Part shown: in pieces, positions 43,920 through 53,376 of the stretch
Position numbering within the stretch: the first letter of the stretch is position 1
Layout: each line of letters begins with the position of its first letter
From: Fluviibacter phosphoraccumulans
GTDB taxonomy: Bacteria; Pseudomonadota; Gammaproteobacteria; Burkholderiales; Rhodocyclaceae
NCBI RefSeq assembly: GCF_016110345.1
Contig: NZ_AP019011.1
Location: forward strand, 372,001-436,000
Length of the DNA: 64,000 nt
Reading direction: 5' to 3'
Made by a program: the position numbers and the translations under genes
The notes under the pieces: generated by a model
The model's database searches: none
What the model saw: only the letters and a program-made list of their open reading frames with translations
Told to the model about the DNA's origin: nothing

Positions 43920-44644
43920 AAGGTGCTGACCAGTCTATCGGCAATTGGTTCGGCGTGCGTTAATGGCAACGCATGACTTGCGCCTTCGATGGTCGTGAGC
44001 GACGCATTGAGCGCACTTGCCAACCAGTGTGCTGCCGCTAAGGGAACGACATTGTCAGCAGTTCCGTGAATGAGTGTGACGGGGGGCAGTTCGGTTGGCG
44101 AACTACAGGCACCTCGTAAGTCGATCGTGCGTAAAAATTTGAGCCCCGCCGTCAGGCGATCCGCATCGGGTTCTGACTGATGCTGTAAGGCGTCAGTGAG
44201 TGTGCGGTTGCGTACGGCTGTGTTGTCGCCAAGGCGGATGAGTGAAGAAAAACGTTTTAGGAGTGCCGCCGGGTTTTCGGCGAGTCGCTGGTCGAAATCA
44301 TCCAGCAGCGTAGCCGGTTGACCGAGCGCCCAATCCGGACGATTCATAAAGCAGGGCGTGCTGCTGATGAGCGTTAGCGAAGAGACCCGCTCCGGGAAAC
44401 AGAGCGCATAGGCCAAGGCGAGCTCGCCACCCAGTGACCAGCCAACCAGATGGGCGGTGTCCGGCGAAGTTTCGAACAGCGATTCAATGGCTGTCAGTTG
44501 AGAGATGTTGCCGTTGAGCGGTAGCGCCGGCGTTTCTATGGGCGCGGTGACGTCACGTTGGCGCAGTTGTTCGATAACGGCGCTCCAGATGCCGGGCAGG
44601 AATCCCCAGCCGTGGAGCAAAACGATGGGTGTCTGCGTCGTCAT
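43916..44644 (-). CDS. bioH: Pimeloyl-ACP methyl ester carboxylesterase BioH
   Basis: Removes the methyl cap from pimeloyl-ACP methyl ester, ending chain elongation. The 242-residue alpha/beta-hydrolase has HGWGFLPGIW at the oxyanion region, the nucleophile elbow GWSLGGELA, an Asp in LIHGTADNVVP, and a late His in EGASHALPLTH. Start ATG at 44644 overlaps the bioF stop (ATGA). In E. coli bioH is unlinked; here it is in the operon. Confidence 0.94.
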   Translation of the reverse strand: MTTQTPIVLLHGWGFLPGIWSAVIEQLRQRDVTAPIETPALPLNGNISQLTAIESLFETSPDTAHLVGWSLGGELALAYALCFPERVSSLTLISSTPCFMNRPDWALGQPATLLDDFDQRLAENPAALLKRFSSLIRLGDNTAVRNRTLTDALQHQSEPDADRLTAGLKFLRTIDLRGACSSPTELPPVTLIHGTADNVVPLAAAHWLASALNASLTTIEGASHALPLTHAEPIADRLVSTL

Positions 44645-45813
44645 TGGCAGGCGCACCCAATGGCCTGAACCAGACCTTGTATGTGGGCGGGCGTATGGGC
44701 TGCAGAGAGTGAGATGCGTAAGCGCGCCGAACCCGCGGCAACGGTTGGCGGCCGAATGGCAGGTACCCAGTAGCCTTGCTCAAGGAGTCTGGCCGCTATT
44801 TTGAGCGTGGCTTCATTGTCACCAATGACCAGCGCTTGAATGCCAGTGCGTGAAGGCAGCAGGGCATAAGGCAAATTCAATGCAGCAATGCCCGATCTGA
44901 ACGCTGCAATGTTGTCGTTAAGCTGGCTGCGAAGATCATCGCCCTGGATGATTCGTTGCAACGAGGCAAGCAAGGCACCGGCAAGCATCGGGCTGGCACC
45001 GGTGGTGTAGATATAGGTGCGTGCGCGCTGAATGAGCCATTCCACCAGATCCCGGTTACCGGCGACAAAGGCACCGGAAACGCCCGCGGCTTTGCCCAAG
45101 GTGCCGATCATGATCAGATTCGGATGGGCAGGCAGTCTGGCATCAGCAATACTGCCGCGCCCTTGAGGGCCGAGTACGCCCAGGCCATGGGCATCATCAA
45201 CAATCAGCCAGGCATCGTACTGAATGGCGAGATCTAGCAAAGCCGGCAAGGGCGCTTCGTCGCCATCCATGCTGAACACGCTATCGGTAACAATCAGGCG
45301 CGCACTGCCTTCTGCAACCGGCGTATGAGCCAGCTTGCGGGCCAAGTCATCCATGTCGGTGTGCTGATAGCGCACATGCTGCGCACGGGACAGCAAGGCG
45401 CCATCGATCAGCGAGGCATGGTTGATACGGTCGGCAAAAATCACATCATGCCGGTCGGCCAGCGTAGTCAGTACGCCTAAGTTGGCAAGGAACCCGGATG
45501 GAAAATAAACGGCGGCTTCGCGTTGGGCAAAGTCGGCGCAGGCTTGCTCTAGTGTGGCAAAAATGCCGAGACGGCCGCTCACCAGTTGTGATGCGCCAGC
45601 GCCCACCCCCCATTGTTCGATGGCTGTCATGGCCCCCTGCTTGAGGGAATCATCATTAGCCAGGCCGAGATAATCGTTGCTGGCAAACGCAATCAGTTTG
45701 CGGCCATTGAGCAACATTTCTGGCCCGCAGGGATTCTCCGGGGTCTTGCGTTCCCGTTTCAGAAACTCGGCTTCGAGTTTGGCTAGTGCCGCGGAGAGAT
45801 CCTTCGGTTTCAT
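44641..45813 (-). CDS. bioF: 8-amino-7-oxononanoate synthase
   Basis: PLP enzyme joining pimeloyl-ACP and alanine. In 390 residues the Schiff-base Lys lies in MIGTLGKAAGVSGAFV, preceded by the DDAHGLGVLGPQGRG aspartate motif. N-terminal GRKLIAFASNDYLGLAND matches the family. It follows bioA after 18 bases. Confidence 0.95.
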   Translation of the reverse strand: MKPKDLSAALAKLEAEFLKRERKTPENPCGPEMLLNGRKLIAFASNDYLGLANDDSLKQGAMTAIEQWGVGAGASQLVSGRLGIFATLEQACADFAQREAAVYFPSGFLANLGVLTTLADRHDVIFADRINHASLIDGALLSRAQHVRYQHTDMDDLARKLAHTPVAEGSARLIVTDSVFSMDGDEAPLPALLDLAIQYDAWLIVDDAHGLGVLGPQGRGSIADARLPAHPNLIMIGTLGKAAGVSGAFVAGNRDLVEWLIQRARTYIYTTGASPMLAGALLASLQRIIQGDDLRSQLNDNIAAFRSGIAALNLPYALLPSRTGIQALVIGDNEATLKIAARLLEQGYWVPAIRPPTVAAGSARLRISLSAAHTPAHIQGLVQAIGCACQ

Positions 45814-45831
45814 AGCGTGTTCTTGTCGCGA

Positions 45832-47157
45832 TCAGGCCAGTGTTGCATGCAGCGCAGACAGCATCTGCCCGGCAAGCCATTCGGCATCTGATTCGCTCAG
45901 CACATAAGGGGGCATCAGATACACCGTGTTGCCGATGGGGCGCACGAGTATGCCGCGTTCCATAGCGGCCGCAAAATAGCGCCGACTAAAATCGGCCTGC
46001 GCGGTATCAATATCCATGGCCCAGATCATGCCGGTATGGCGGAAATGGCGGACAGCGGGATGGCTAGCTAGGGGCTGCAAAGCTTTAGTGATGACATTGC
46101 TTAGGCGGCGATTATTTTCGAGCGTACCTTCCTTGTCGAAAATATCTAGCGTGGCTAATGCGGCTCGGCAAGCCAGTGGGTTACCCGTGTACGAATGTGA
46201 GTGCAGGAAGCCACGACGTACATCATCGTCCCAGAATGCCTGGTAAATGGTGTCGCTACATAACACCACGGATAGCGGCAGATAGCCACCGGTAATACCT
46301 TTGGACAGGCAGAGCACGTCAGGCCGAATGCCGGCCTGTTCGTGGGCAAAGAAGGTGCCGGTACGACCAAAGCCCACGGCAATTTCATCGCAGATCAGAT
46401 GGACCTGATATTGATCGCACAAAGCGCGTGCCCGCTGTAGGTAGCGCGGGTGATGCATGGCCATACCCGTAGCGCATTGAACCAGCGGCTCGATGATGAG
46501 GGCGGCAATTTTTCCGGCACGGGCAACAAAGAGTTGCTCCAATGCATCAGCAGCCCGGTTGGCAACATCTTCTGCGCTTTCGCCGGGTTGAGCGAAGCGG
46601 GCATCCGGTGAAGGGGCCAAGTGCACGTGTTCGTTGCGAATGAGTGGTGCGTAGGCGTCACGGAAAAGTGCGATGTCGGTTACTGAGAGTGCGCCGACGG
46701 TTTCACCGTGATAACTCCCCTGTAAGCAGACGAATTCCTGCTTCTGGGTTTGACCACTGTTCTGCCACGCATGGAAGGACATTTTGAGCGCGATTTCAGT
46801 GGCGCTGGCGCCATCCGAGGCAAAGAACGCGTGGCCGAGTGCGCCCCCGGTTTTGGCAGAGAGACGTTCGGCAAGTTCAATGGCGGGCTGGTGTGTAAAG
46901 CCGGCCAGCATGACGTGTTCTAGCTTGCTGAGCTGGTCAGTGATGGCGGCATTAATACGCGGGTTGCCGTGACCAAAAAGATTGACCCACCAGGAGCTAA
47001 TGCCATCGAGATAGCGCTTGCCTTCAAAGTCTTCGAGCCAGACACCTTCGGCACGGGCAACCGGCACCAGCGGCAACGCCGGATGGTGTTTCATCTGCGT
47101 GCAAGGGTGCCAGACCGCAGTCAGGCTTCGTTGCAGCCAGTCTGTATTGGCGGTCAT
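45832..47157 (-). CDS. bioA: Adenosylmethionine-8-amino-7-oxononanoate aminotransferase
   Basis: Makes diaminopelargonate using SAM as amino donor. The 441-residue class III aminotransferase starts at the ATG at 47157 (MTANTDWLQRSL), has the substrate motif SSWWVNLFGHGNP, GSYHGETVGALSV, and PLP Lys in LCLSKGITGGYLPLS. The 50 codons upstream belong to the DUF2863 gene in another frame. The DUF2863 stop is one base before, so they are likely in one transcript. Confidence 0.95.
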   Translation of the reverse strand: MTANTDWLQRSLTAVWHPCTQMKHHPALPLVPVARAEGVWLEDFEGKRYLDGISSWWVNLFGHGNPRINAAITDQLSKLEHVMLAGFTHQPAIELAERLSAKTGGALGHAFFASDGASATEIALKMSFHAWQNSGQTQKQEFVCLQGSYHGETVGALSVTDIALFRDAYAPLIRNEHVHLAPSPDARFAQPGESAEDVANRAADALEQLFVARAGKIAALIIEPLVQCATGMAMHHPRYLQRARALCDQYQVHLICDEIAVGFGRTGTFFAHEQAGIRPDVLCLSKGITGGYLPLSVVLCSDTIYQAFWDDDVRRGFLHSHSYTGNPLACRAALATLDIFDKEGTLENNRRLSNVITKALQPLASHPAVRHFRHTGMIWAMDIDTAQADFSRRYFAAAMERGILVRPIGNTVYLMPPYVLSESDAEWLAGQMLSALHATLA

Positions 47158-47158
47158 A

Positions 47159-48361
47159 TCAGTGCAGGATACTCGGCTGCGCCGCCACAGATTCAGGCAT
47201 TTCCAGGTGCGCCAGTTCGCCATCGGCGTTGGCATACATGGGTGAGCCGCAATCGTCGCAGTATTCCATCGGGAAACGATGGTCGTGCGACACGATATCG
47301 GTGACACCGAGGGAACGGAGCACCTGTTCTATCTCTGCGGGCATATCACCCTGCTCGTCTTCAATGCCAAGCAAGGGCCAGACAACGCCGTGATAGAGCG
47401 CATCATCATTATGAGGCCCCAGGCCGATCCGGTACTCTTCCAGGCGTTGTGCGTAGAAGGGTCCAATGACGGCCCGTTGTTTTTCGGGCGGCAGATCAAT
47501 GGCTTCCGTAAGGAAGCGGACGCAGGCTTCTATGGAATGCGGACGAGAGGCACGGTCGGCCGCAGCGCAAGCCGCATGAAATGCCTCAGGTAATAGAACG
47601 GTGACGCGGCAGCCTGCGAGCAGCGGTTCGAGAATCTTCAGCGTTTGGGCGGACCAGACCTGGGCGATTTCGCCACGTTCATTCAGCTGCAATGATGTGC
47701 TGGCGGCACGTGGTTCTTGCCAGCGGAAAATAGCTTCGCCTCGAGGCACGGAGACGGCTGCAATCAGATAACGGGTATCGGACAGAAAGCGGCTGGTTTC
47801 TTCGGTGGCCTGTGCGTGAAGTGGCGTTGCATTGCTGGTCACGAAGGATTCGGCCAGATTGCGCGTGAGTTGCGCCAACTGGGTGAATTCTCGCGGGATC
47901 TGATCCGGGCCGACCAGCATGCCCAAGAGGGCAACCTCTGCATGGCGGGTCAGGACCGTTGCTTTGAGCGCATCGGCCAGTGCGGTTTGATCTTTGGCGG
48001 ATAGCACGGGCGTTGGAATGGCATAGCGCGACCAGGCCAGCAGCGGGCAGGCAATGAGCAATACATCGCGCGTGTCATCTTTGATGGTGACGACCGTCGA
48101 TTCGACAACCGATTCAATCGTATCCATGAGGGCATCGTGCGCAACAGGCTCGCTTTCGCTCAGCCGATTCAGGACCGAATTCAACGCCTCATCATCCCCA
48201 TCGGTCAGCAATTGTGCGACGAGGCTCTGTAAACGCGTATGCCAATGAGTCCGTTCAAGGCGGCTGCCTGCCTGGGCAAGTCCGGTTGCCAGCCAGCTGA
48301 GCTGAGCCATTTCTCGGGACAGTCGAGGGCGTGAGCCATAAGGGGGTCGTTTCATTGTCAC
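47159..48361 (-). CDS. DUF2863 family protein
   Basis: A 400-residue protein of the DUF2863 family, found mainly in Betaproteobacteria and of unknown function. No signal peptide or membrane helix is seen. The C-terminus carries a CDDCGSPMYANADGEL segment that looks like half a zinc-binding knuckle. It is the first gene of the minus-strand bio run. An ATG two codons in (48355) is an alternative start. Confidence 0.85.
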   Translation of the reverse strand: MTMKRPPYGSRPRLSREMAQLSWLATGLAQAGSRLERTHWHTRLQSLVAQLLTDGDDEALNSVLNRLSESEPVAHDALMDTIESVVESTVVTIKDDTRDVLLIACPLLAWSRYAIPTPVLSAKDQTALADALKATVLTRHAEVALLGMLVGPDQIPREFTQLAQLTRNLAESFVTSNATPLHAQATEETSRFLSDTRYLIAAVSVPRGEAIFRWQEPRAASTSLQLNERGEIAQVWSAQTLKILEPLLAGCRVTVLLPEAFHAACAAADRASRPHSIEACVRFLTEAIDLPPEKQRAVIGPFYAQRLEEYRIGLGPHNDDALYHGVVWPLLGIEDEQGDMPAEIEQVLRSLGVTDIVSHDHRFPMEYCDDCGSPMYANADGELAHLEMPESVAAQPSILH

Positions 48362-48452
48362 ATTTTACCAAGCCTGGGTCCTGTGGCGGACAGCAGGGAA
48401 AGAAACAGTTTGATGCCATAATTTGCCCTAGCCTGTTTTATGGAAGAGGGTC

Positions 48453-49232
48453 ATGCTTTTTTTACTGTCACCTGCTAAATCCCTGGATTTCGAGCCTGTT
48501 TCTGCGGATATTCCGCAGACGCAACCGCGTTTTCTGGATAAATCGGCACCGCTCATTGATATTTTGTGCAAACAATCGCCGGCCCAGATTGCCGAATTGA
48601 TGTCGCTGAGCGACAAATTGGCGGTATTGAATGTGACCCGTTATGCCGAGTGGTCAGCAAAACATGAGCAACCCGAGGCCAAACAGGCCATCCTGGCGTT
48701 TAATGGCGACGTTTATGAAGGCCTGGATGCCCCCTCGCTTAATAAGAAACAGCTGGCTTATGTGCAGGATCACGTCCGCGTATTGTCCGGCCTCTACGGG
48801 GTGTTGCGCCCCTTAGATCTGATGCGGCCTTATCGCCTGGAAATGGGCACTAAGCTGGCAAACCCGGCGGGCAAGGATCTTTATGCCTGGTGGCGTGAGA
48901 GCAATACCGCAACCGTGCTGGCTGATCTCAAGGCAGCGGGCGAACCATTGATTAACACGGCCTCGGATGAGTATTTCAAATCCGTTGATCGTAAGGCTTT
49001 GGAGAAAGCTGGTGTGCCGGTGATTGATTGCGTCTTTGAAGATTTTAAAGATGGCAAGTTCAAAATCATCAGCTTTTACGCCAAGCGTGCCCGCGGCTTA
49101 TTTGTTCGGGCAGCGGCCGAAGCTAATTGGCAAACCCCGGCGGATCTGCAGAAGTTTGATGCCGAAGGCTATGGCTTTGTCCCGGCGTCCTCGACAGAAA
49201 ACAAACTAGTTTTCCGTCGGCGTGTTGCCTGA
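48453..49232 (+). CDS. yaaA: Peroxide stress protein YaaA (DUF328)
   Basis: A 259-residue protein starting MLFLLSPAKSLDFEPV, the hallmark of YaaA, with YVQDHVRVLSGLYGVLRPLD and LINTASDEYFKSV in the middle. E. coli YaaA limits free iron and damage during peroxide stress and binds DNA. It overlaps the convergent PIN gene by 27 bases at their 3' ends. Confidence 0.95.
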   Translation: MLFLLSPAKSLDFEPVSADIPQTQPRFLDKSAPLIDILCKQSPAQIAELMSLSDKLAVLNVTRYAEWSAKHEQPEAKQAILAFNGDVYEGLDAPSLNKKQLAYVQDHVRVLSGLYGVLRPLDLMRPYRLEMGTKLANPAGKDLYAWWRESNTATVLADLKAAGEPLINTASDEYFKSVDRKALEKAGVPVIDCVFEDFKDGKFKIISFYAKRARGLFVRAAAEANWQTPADLQKFDAEGYGFVPASSTENKLVFRRRVA

Positions 49233-49697
49233 ATCCGCAGTGAATGCCACGGCAAACAAATGAATTATTGCCGCATCGGGCGTCAGGATGGCAAAGGGGC
49301 AGGGGCGTTGTCGGGCCCGGGCCAGCTTGAGCACCAGGTTGTCTCGGCTGATCAGCAGATTGGCCTCGCCGTATTGCGCCAATTCCAGAAACATCTGATC
49401 GTCAGGGTCGCGGCATTTGGGCAGGGCAGGCAAAGCAGGGCTGTCTGCGCTGGGGCTGGGCAGCACCGTCAGATGCGCTTGGTAACGTTGCAGCAGATCA
49501 GCTCGACCGGCGGCATCCAGCCTGAATTGCGGATAGCCGGTAACGCGTTCCAGCTCAGCCAAGGTGCTGTTGTTGGCCAGGCAGATGACAGCGCCATCGT
49601 TAATGGCTTTAGCCAGCGCGGCCAGCGGCGGCGCTTTGAAATGAAACAGATCCATTACGACATTGGTATCGAGTACCAGTCGCGGCGGGGGTATCAT
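49206..49697 (-). CDS. PIN-domain toxin-like nuclease
   Basis: A PIN-domain protein (163 residues from the ATG at 49697) starting RLVLDTNVVMDLFHFK, with conserved acids in LAELERV, CRDPDDQMFLELA and ISRDNLVL. This is the COG1569-type family of putative toxins. No antitoxin gene of usual type is adjacent; the divergent neighbour is a YkgJ-like metal-binding protein. An in-frame ATG at 49715 would lengthen it by 6 residues and overlap that neighbour. Confidence 0.85.
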   Translation of the reverse strand: MIPPPRLVLDTNVVMDLFHFKAPPLAALAKAINDGAVICLANNSTLAELERVTGYPQFRLDAAGRADLLQRYQAHLTVLPSPSADSPALPALPKCRDPDDQMFLELAQYGEANLLISRDNLVLKLARARQRPCPFAILTPDAAIIHLFAVAFTADSGNTPTEN

Positions 49698-50058
49698 GGC
49701 TGAACCAGTGGGCATTTCAGCGCTTTCGGTCTGTGAACGCTGCGGCGCATGCTGTGCCGCCTATCGCGTGGATTTTCATCCCTCTGAACTGGCTCGCAGT
49801 GCAGAGGCGAGTGGGGTTCCCGCAGCAATGGCCATTGCGCTGACCCCGAAACTGATGCGCATGAAGGGTACCGACGAAGCGGCGCCCCGTTGCATTGCAC
49901 TGACGGGCGAGGTTGGTCAGCAGGTGGGTTGCAGTATTTATGCCGACCGCCCATCGCCTTGCCATGAGTTCAACCCGTGGGCCGCGTTGGGTATTGTTGA
50001 TGATGCCTGTGACCGGGCGCGTCAGCGCCACGGCCTGCCACCCTTGTCTAAAAACTAG
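49696..50058 (+). CDS. YkgJ-family cysteine cluster protein
   Basis: A 120-residue protein with the YkgJ Cys pattern: CERCGACCAAYRVDF near the start, then single Cys residues in APRCIAL and GCSIYADRPSPCHEF, likely binding zinc or an iron-sulfur cluster. Function is unknown. The ATG at 49696 has a GGGGG ribosome site. Its start codon overlaps the start codon of the divergent PIN gene in the shared word CATG. Confidence 0.9.
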   Translation: MAEPVGISALSVCERCGACCAAYRVDFHPSELARSAEASGVPAAMAIALTPKLMRMKGTDEAAPRCIALTGEVGQQVGCSIYADRPSPCHEFNPWAALGIVDDACDRARQRHGLPPLSKN

Positions 50059-50067
50059 GCGCAAAGA

Positions 50068-51171
50068 TCAGACCAATTTGAGTAGATCGGCGTAGGCCGT
50101 TTCAAACTGGGCGAGCCCCGCCGTCTGTAGATCTTGCCCCACCTGTTCCAGATCAATGCCCAGCGCGCTAATCGCTGCCAGTTGCTCAGTCGCTGCATCA
50201 GTCGCCTGATCCAGGCTTCGTTGCGCAATGCCGTGATCACGGAAAGCAACGAGGGTGGCGTCAGGCACCGTATTGACGGTTTGTGGGCCGATGAGTTCTT
50301 CCACGTATAGCGTATCGCGGTAAGCCGGGTTCTTGACCGAGGTTGATGCCCAGAGTAGCCATTGTGGTTTGGCGCCGGCGGCTTTGAGGTCGGCCTGCGG
50401 ACCGGCTTGCGCATCAAGCCAGCGTTGGTAGGCGGTTTTGCAAAGTGCGATGGCGGTTTTGCCTTGCAGGCCTTCCGGGAGTCTCGAATCCAGGGTGTTG
50501 TCCGTTCGGCTGACGAAAAAGCTGGCTACCGATGCGACATCGCCAATCCGTTCTGGTGTGCCTAGCTGTTGGCAATGAGCGACCCAGCGACGCAAGCCAG
50601 CTTCGTGTGTGGCTTGCACGGCTTCGAGTTGTTCCAGGGAGAAAATCAAAGTGACGTTGACATTAATGCCCTGGGCGATCACGTCGGTGATGGCCTGGCA
50701 ACCGGCGTCAGTGGCCGGGATTTTGATCATGGCATTTGGCCGGTTAATCGTTTGCCACAAACGTACCGCGGCGGCGGTCGTACCTGCTGCATCGTGCGCT
50801 AGGGCGGGTGAGACCTCAAAACTGACGTAGCCTTGCGCACCCTTGGTTTTGGTCCAGAGCGGCAGAAAAAGATCGCAAGCGGCCTGAATGTCGGGCAGGA
50901 CGACGGTTTCGAAACGGATTTCCGGATTGCTTTCTGTGCTGCGGGCCGCAGCAATGGCCGGTTGGTAGGCAGCATCCTTAGTGAGCGCCTGGTGAAAAAT
51001 GGCGGGATTCGAGGTTAAGCCGGCAACCGCATCTTCATGGATCCAGCGCGCCAGGGTGCCGCTTTCGATGAGTTGGCGTGAGAGCGTATCGAGCCATATT
51101 TGCTGACCTAGTTGTGCAACCGCAGCAATGCGGCTTTGAGATTCGGTACCTTGTGATGTTTGTTGAGTCAT
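50068..51171 (-). CDS. tal: Transaldolase
   Basis: Transfers dihydroxyacetone between sugar phosphates in the pentose phosphate pathway. The 367-residue protein belongs to the longer transaldolase subfamily that begins QLGQQIWLDTLSRQLIESG. The Schiff-base Lys is in AMIKIPATDAG, and WASTSVKNPAYRD lies near the end. I start it at the ATG at 51171 (MTQQTSQG); an ATG at 51204 is in frame. It is divergent from prpE. Confidence 0.92.
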   Translation of the reverse strand: MTQQTSQGTESQSRIAAVAQLGQQIWLDTLSRQLIESGTLARWIHEDAVAGLTSNPAIFHQALTKDAAYQPAIAAARSTESNPEIRFETVVLPDIQAACDLFLPLWTKTKGAQGYVSFEVSPALAHDAAGTTAAAVRLWQTINRPNAMIKIPATDAGCQAITDVIAQGINVNVTLIFSLEQLEAVQATHEAGLRRWVAHCQQLGTPERIGDVASVASFFVSRTDNTLDSRLPEGLQGKTAIALCKTAYQRWLDAQAGPQADLKAAGAKPQWLLWASTSVKNPAYRDTLYVEELIGPQTVNTVPDATLVAFRDHGIAQRSLDQATDAATEQLAAISALGIDLEQVGQDLQTAGLAQFETAYADLLKLV

Positions 51172-51368
51172 GGCTGGTTCGGGTTGGCTTATGGTCAGTT
51201 TCATGTAAGGGTAGAGGCGTAATTATGACGACTGACCTGTGAAACCATCGCAAAAAACGATGATGACCGGCCTGACATCATTCAGGAAACGGCAGGAAGT
51301 TTTATCATAAAAACTAGGTGCAGTCGTGACTGTATCGTGACAAGCAAGCCAGAGGAGGCTGAGGGACT

Positions 51369-53264
51369 ATGGGCAAGTATCAGGATTTTCATAAGCGTTC
51401 CATCGAAAACCGTGATGACTTCTGGGCCGAACAGGCACAGTTGGTCGAGTGGAAAGAACCGTTTACGCAAGTCTGCGACTATTCGCGTCCACCGTTTGTT
51501 AAATGGTTTGTGAACGGTAAAACGAACCTCTGCTACAACGCGGTAGATCGTCATGCGGCTGAGCGCCCGAATGATCGCGCGCTGATTTTTGTTTCGACAG
51601 AAACCGACGAAGAGCGTATTTACACTTGGGCTGAGCTGCAGCGCGAAGTGGAGCGCATGGCGGCAATCTTGCAAAGTCAGGGCGTTGGCGAAGGCGATCG
51701 CGTGCTGATTTATATGCCGATGGTTCCCGAAGCCATTTTTGCCATGCTTGCAACAGTCCGTATTGGCGCCATTCACTCTGTGGTATTCGGTGGGTTTGCT
51801 GCCGGTTCACTGGCTACCCGCATCGACGATGCCAAGCCCAAAGTCATGGTGACGGCCGATGCCGGCATGCGTAATGGCAAGCCAGTACCGTACAAGCACC
51901 TTGTTGATGAAGCACTGAGCCTGGCTGAATTCCCGCCGGCCAAGGTGGTCATCATTGATCGTGGCCTGGATAAGGGCTTCCCACGTGTTGCTGGTCGCGA
52001 TGTCGATTACGCCGAGCTGCGTGCGCAGCACATGGATGCACAAGTGCCGTGTGTCTGGGTTGAGTCTTCACATCCGTCTTATATTCTTTACACCTCTGGT
52101 ACGACGGGTAAACCGAAGGGTGTACAACGTGACACCGGTGGTTACCTGGTCGCGTTGGCGGCTTCGATGAAGCACATTTACCAGGGTGGCAAGGGTGAAA
52201 CCTTCTTCTCGACCTCGGATATCGGCTGGGTAGTGGGTCACTCCTATATCGTATATGGTCCGCTGATTGGCGGCATGGCGACGGTCGTATACGAAGGTAC
52301 GCCGCTGCGTCCGGACCCTGCCATCTGGTGGAAACTGGTTGAGAAGTACAAAGTCAACGTCATGTTCTCGGCGCCAACCGCTGCACGTGTGCTGAAGAAG
52401 CAGGATCCGGCTTACATGAAGAAGCACGATCTTTCGAGCCTCAAGCATATCTACATGGCGGGTGAGCCGCTGGATGAGCCGACGCACGAATGGTTTATGT
52501 CTGAATTGAACAAGCCGGTCATCGATAACTACTGGCAGACCGAAACGGGCTGGCCAATGATCTCGGCCGTACCGGGCGTTGAAAAGACCCCGATCAAATA
52601 CGGTTCGCCATCGTTCCCGGTTTACGGTTACGACCTGCGGATCTTCCGTGAAGACGGCAGTGAATGCGGTCCAAACGAAAAGGGTATTGCTGCCGTGGTG
52701 CCGCCGATGCCGCCAGGTTGTCTGTCGACAGTCTGGGGTCAGGATGAGCGTTTCGTCAGCACTTACTTCAGCCTGTTCAAAGAACCACTGGTCTATTCGT
52801 CGTACGACTGGGCCATCAAAGACGAAAACGGTTACTTCACCATTCTTGGCCGTACCGACGACGTGATCAACGTTGCTGGTCACCGCCTGGGCACCCGCGA
52901 AATTGAAGAAGCTGTCCAGAACCACAAGGCCATTGCTGAAGTGGCTGTGGTCGGTGTCGAAGACAAGCTGAAGGGTCAGGTGCCGATTGCCTTTGCCGTC
53001 GTTAAGGACGCCGGTGTGGTCGCGACGCCCGATCAAGTCAAGGCACTGGAAAAAGAAGTCATGGGCACGGTTGATGGCATCCTGGGTGCGATTGCACGTC
53101 CAGGCCGTGTTTACTTCGTGACCGCGCTGCCTAAGACCCGTTCGGGCAAGATGTTGCGTCGTTCACTGCAGGCACTGGCTGAAGGGCGTGACCCAGGTGA
53201 TCTGACCACCATCGATGATCCGACGACCATCGAAAACATCAAGAAGATGGTTGCTGCGGGTTAA
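51369..53264 (+). CDS. prpE: Propionate-CoA ligase PrpE
   Basis: Activates propionate to propionyl-CoA via an adenylate. The 631-residue acyl-CoA synthetase tracks E. coli PrpE: FHKRSIENRDDFWAEQA, RPPFVKWFVNGKTNLCYNA, P-loop YTSGTTGKPKGVQRDTGGY, the late NVAGHRLGTREIEE, and the acetylatable Lys in PKTRSGKMLRR. It is closer to PrpE than to Acs, which is 3 kb away. The 2-methylcitrate genes are not in the window. Confidence 0.92.
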   Translation: MGKYQDFHKRSIENRDDFWAEQAQLVEWKEPFTQVCDYSRPPFVKWFVNGKTNLCYNAVDRHAAERPNDRALIFVSTETDEERIYTWAELQREVERMAAILQSQGVGEGDRVLIYMPMVPEAIFAMLATVRIGAIHSVVFGGFAAGSLATRIDDAKPKVMVTADAGMRNGKPVPYKHLVDEALSLAEFPPAKVVIIDRGLDKGFPRVAGRDVDYAELRAQHMDAQVPCVWVESSHPSYILYTSGTTGKPKGVQRDTGGYLVALAASMKHIYQGGKGETFFSTSDIGWVVGHSYIVYGPLIGGMATVVYEGTPLRPDPAIWWKLVEKYKVNVMFSAPTAARVLKKQDPAYMKKHDLSSLKHIYMAGEPLDEPTHEWFMSELNKPVIDNYWQTETGWPMISAVPGVEKTPIKYGSPSFPVYGYDLRIFREDGSECGPNEKGIAAVVPPMPPGCLSTVWGQDERFVSTYFSLFKEPLVYSSYDWAIKDENGYFTILGRTDDVINVAGHRLGTREIEEAVQNHKAIAEVAVVGVEDKLKGQVPIAFAVVKDAGVVATPDQVKALEKEVMGTVDGILGAIARPGRVYFVTALPKTRSGKMLRRSLQALAEGRDPGDLTTIDDPTTIENIKKMVAAG

Positions 53265-53282
53265 TCCGTAGTCGCTGCCAAC

Positions 53283-53312
53283 AAAACGGCCTGTCTGCGG
53301 ACAGGCCGTTTT
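53283..53312 (+). terminator. Rho-independent terminator after prpE
   Basis: A 13-bp perfect stem (AAAACGGCCTGTC with GACAGGCCGTTTT), 4-base loop and TTT run, starting 18 bases after the prpE stop. It sits 65 bases before the end of convergent murI and may serve prpE only. Confidence 0.9.
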
Positions 53313-53376
53313 TTATTCTGTTCGATGCGACCAAGGAACCATACTAAACCAGCGCTTGGGTTGCTCAGTTGCTTGC

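Noticed and set aside
52068..53036. 322-codon open frame antisense to prpE, and similar ones over acs (56040-56573, 57384-58013), purL (37400-38185) and the arn genes (6168-7097, 5246-5956)
   Set aside because: All are mirror frames of conserved genes with no ribosome site or family signature.
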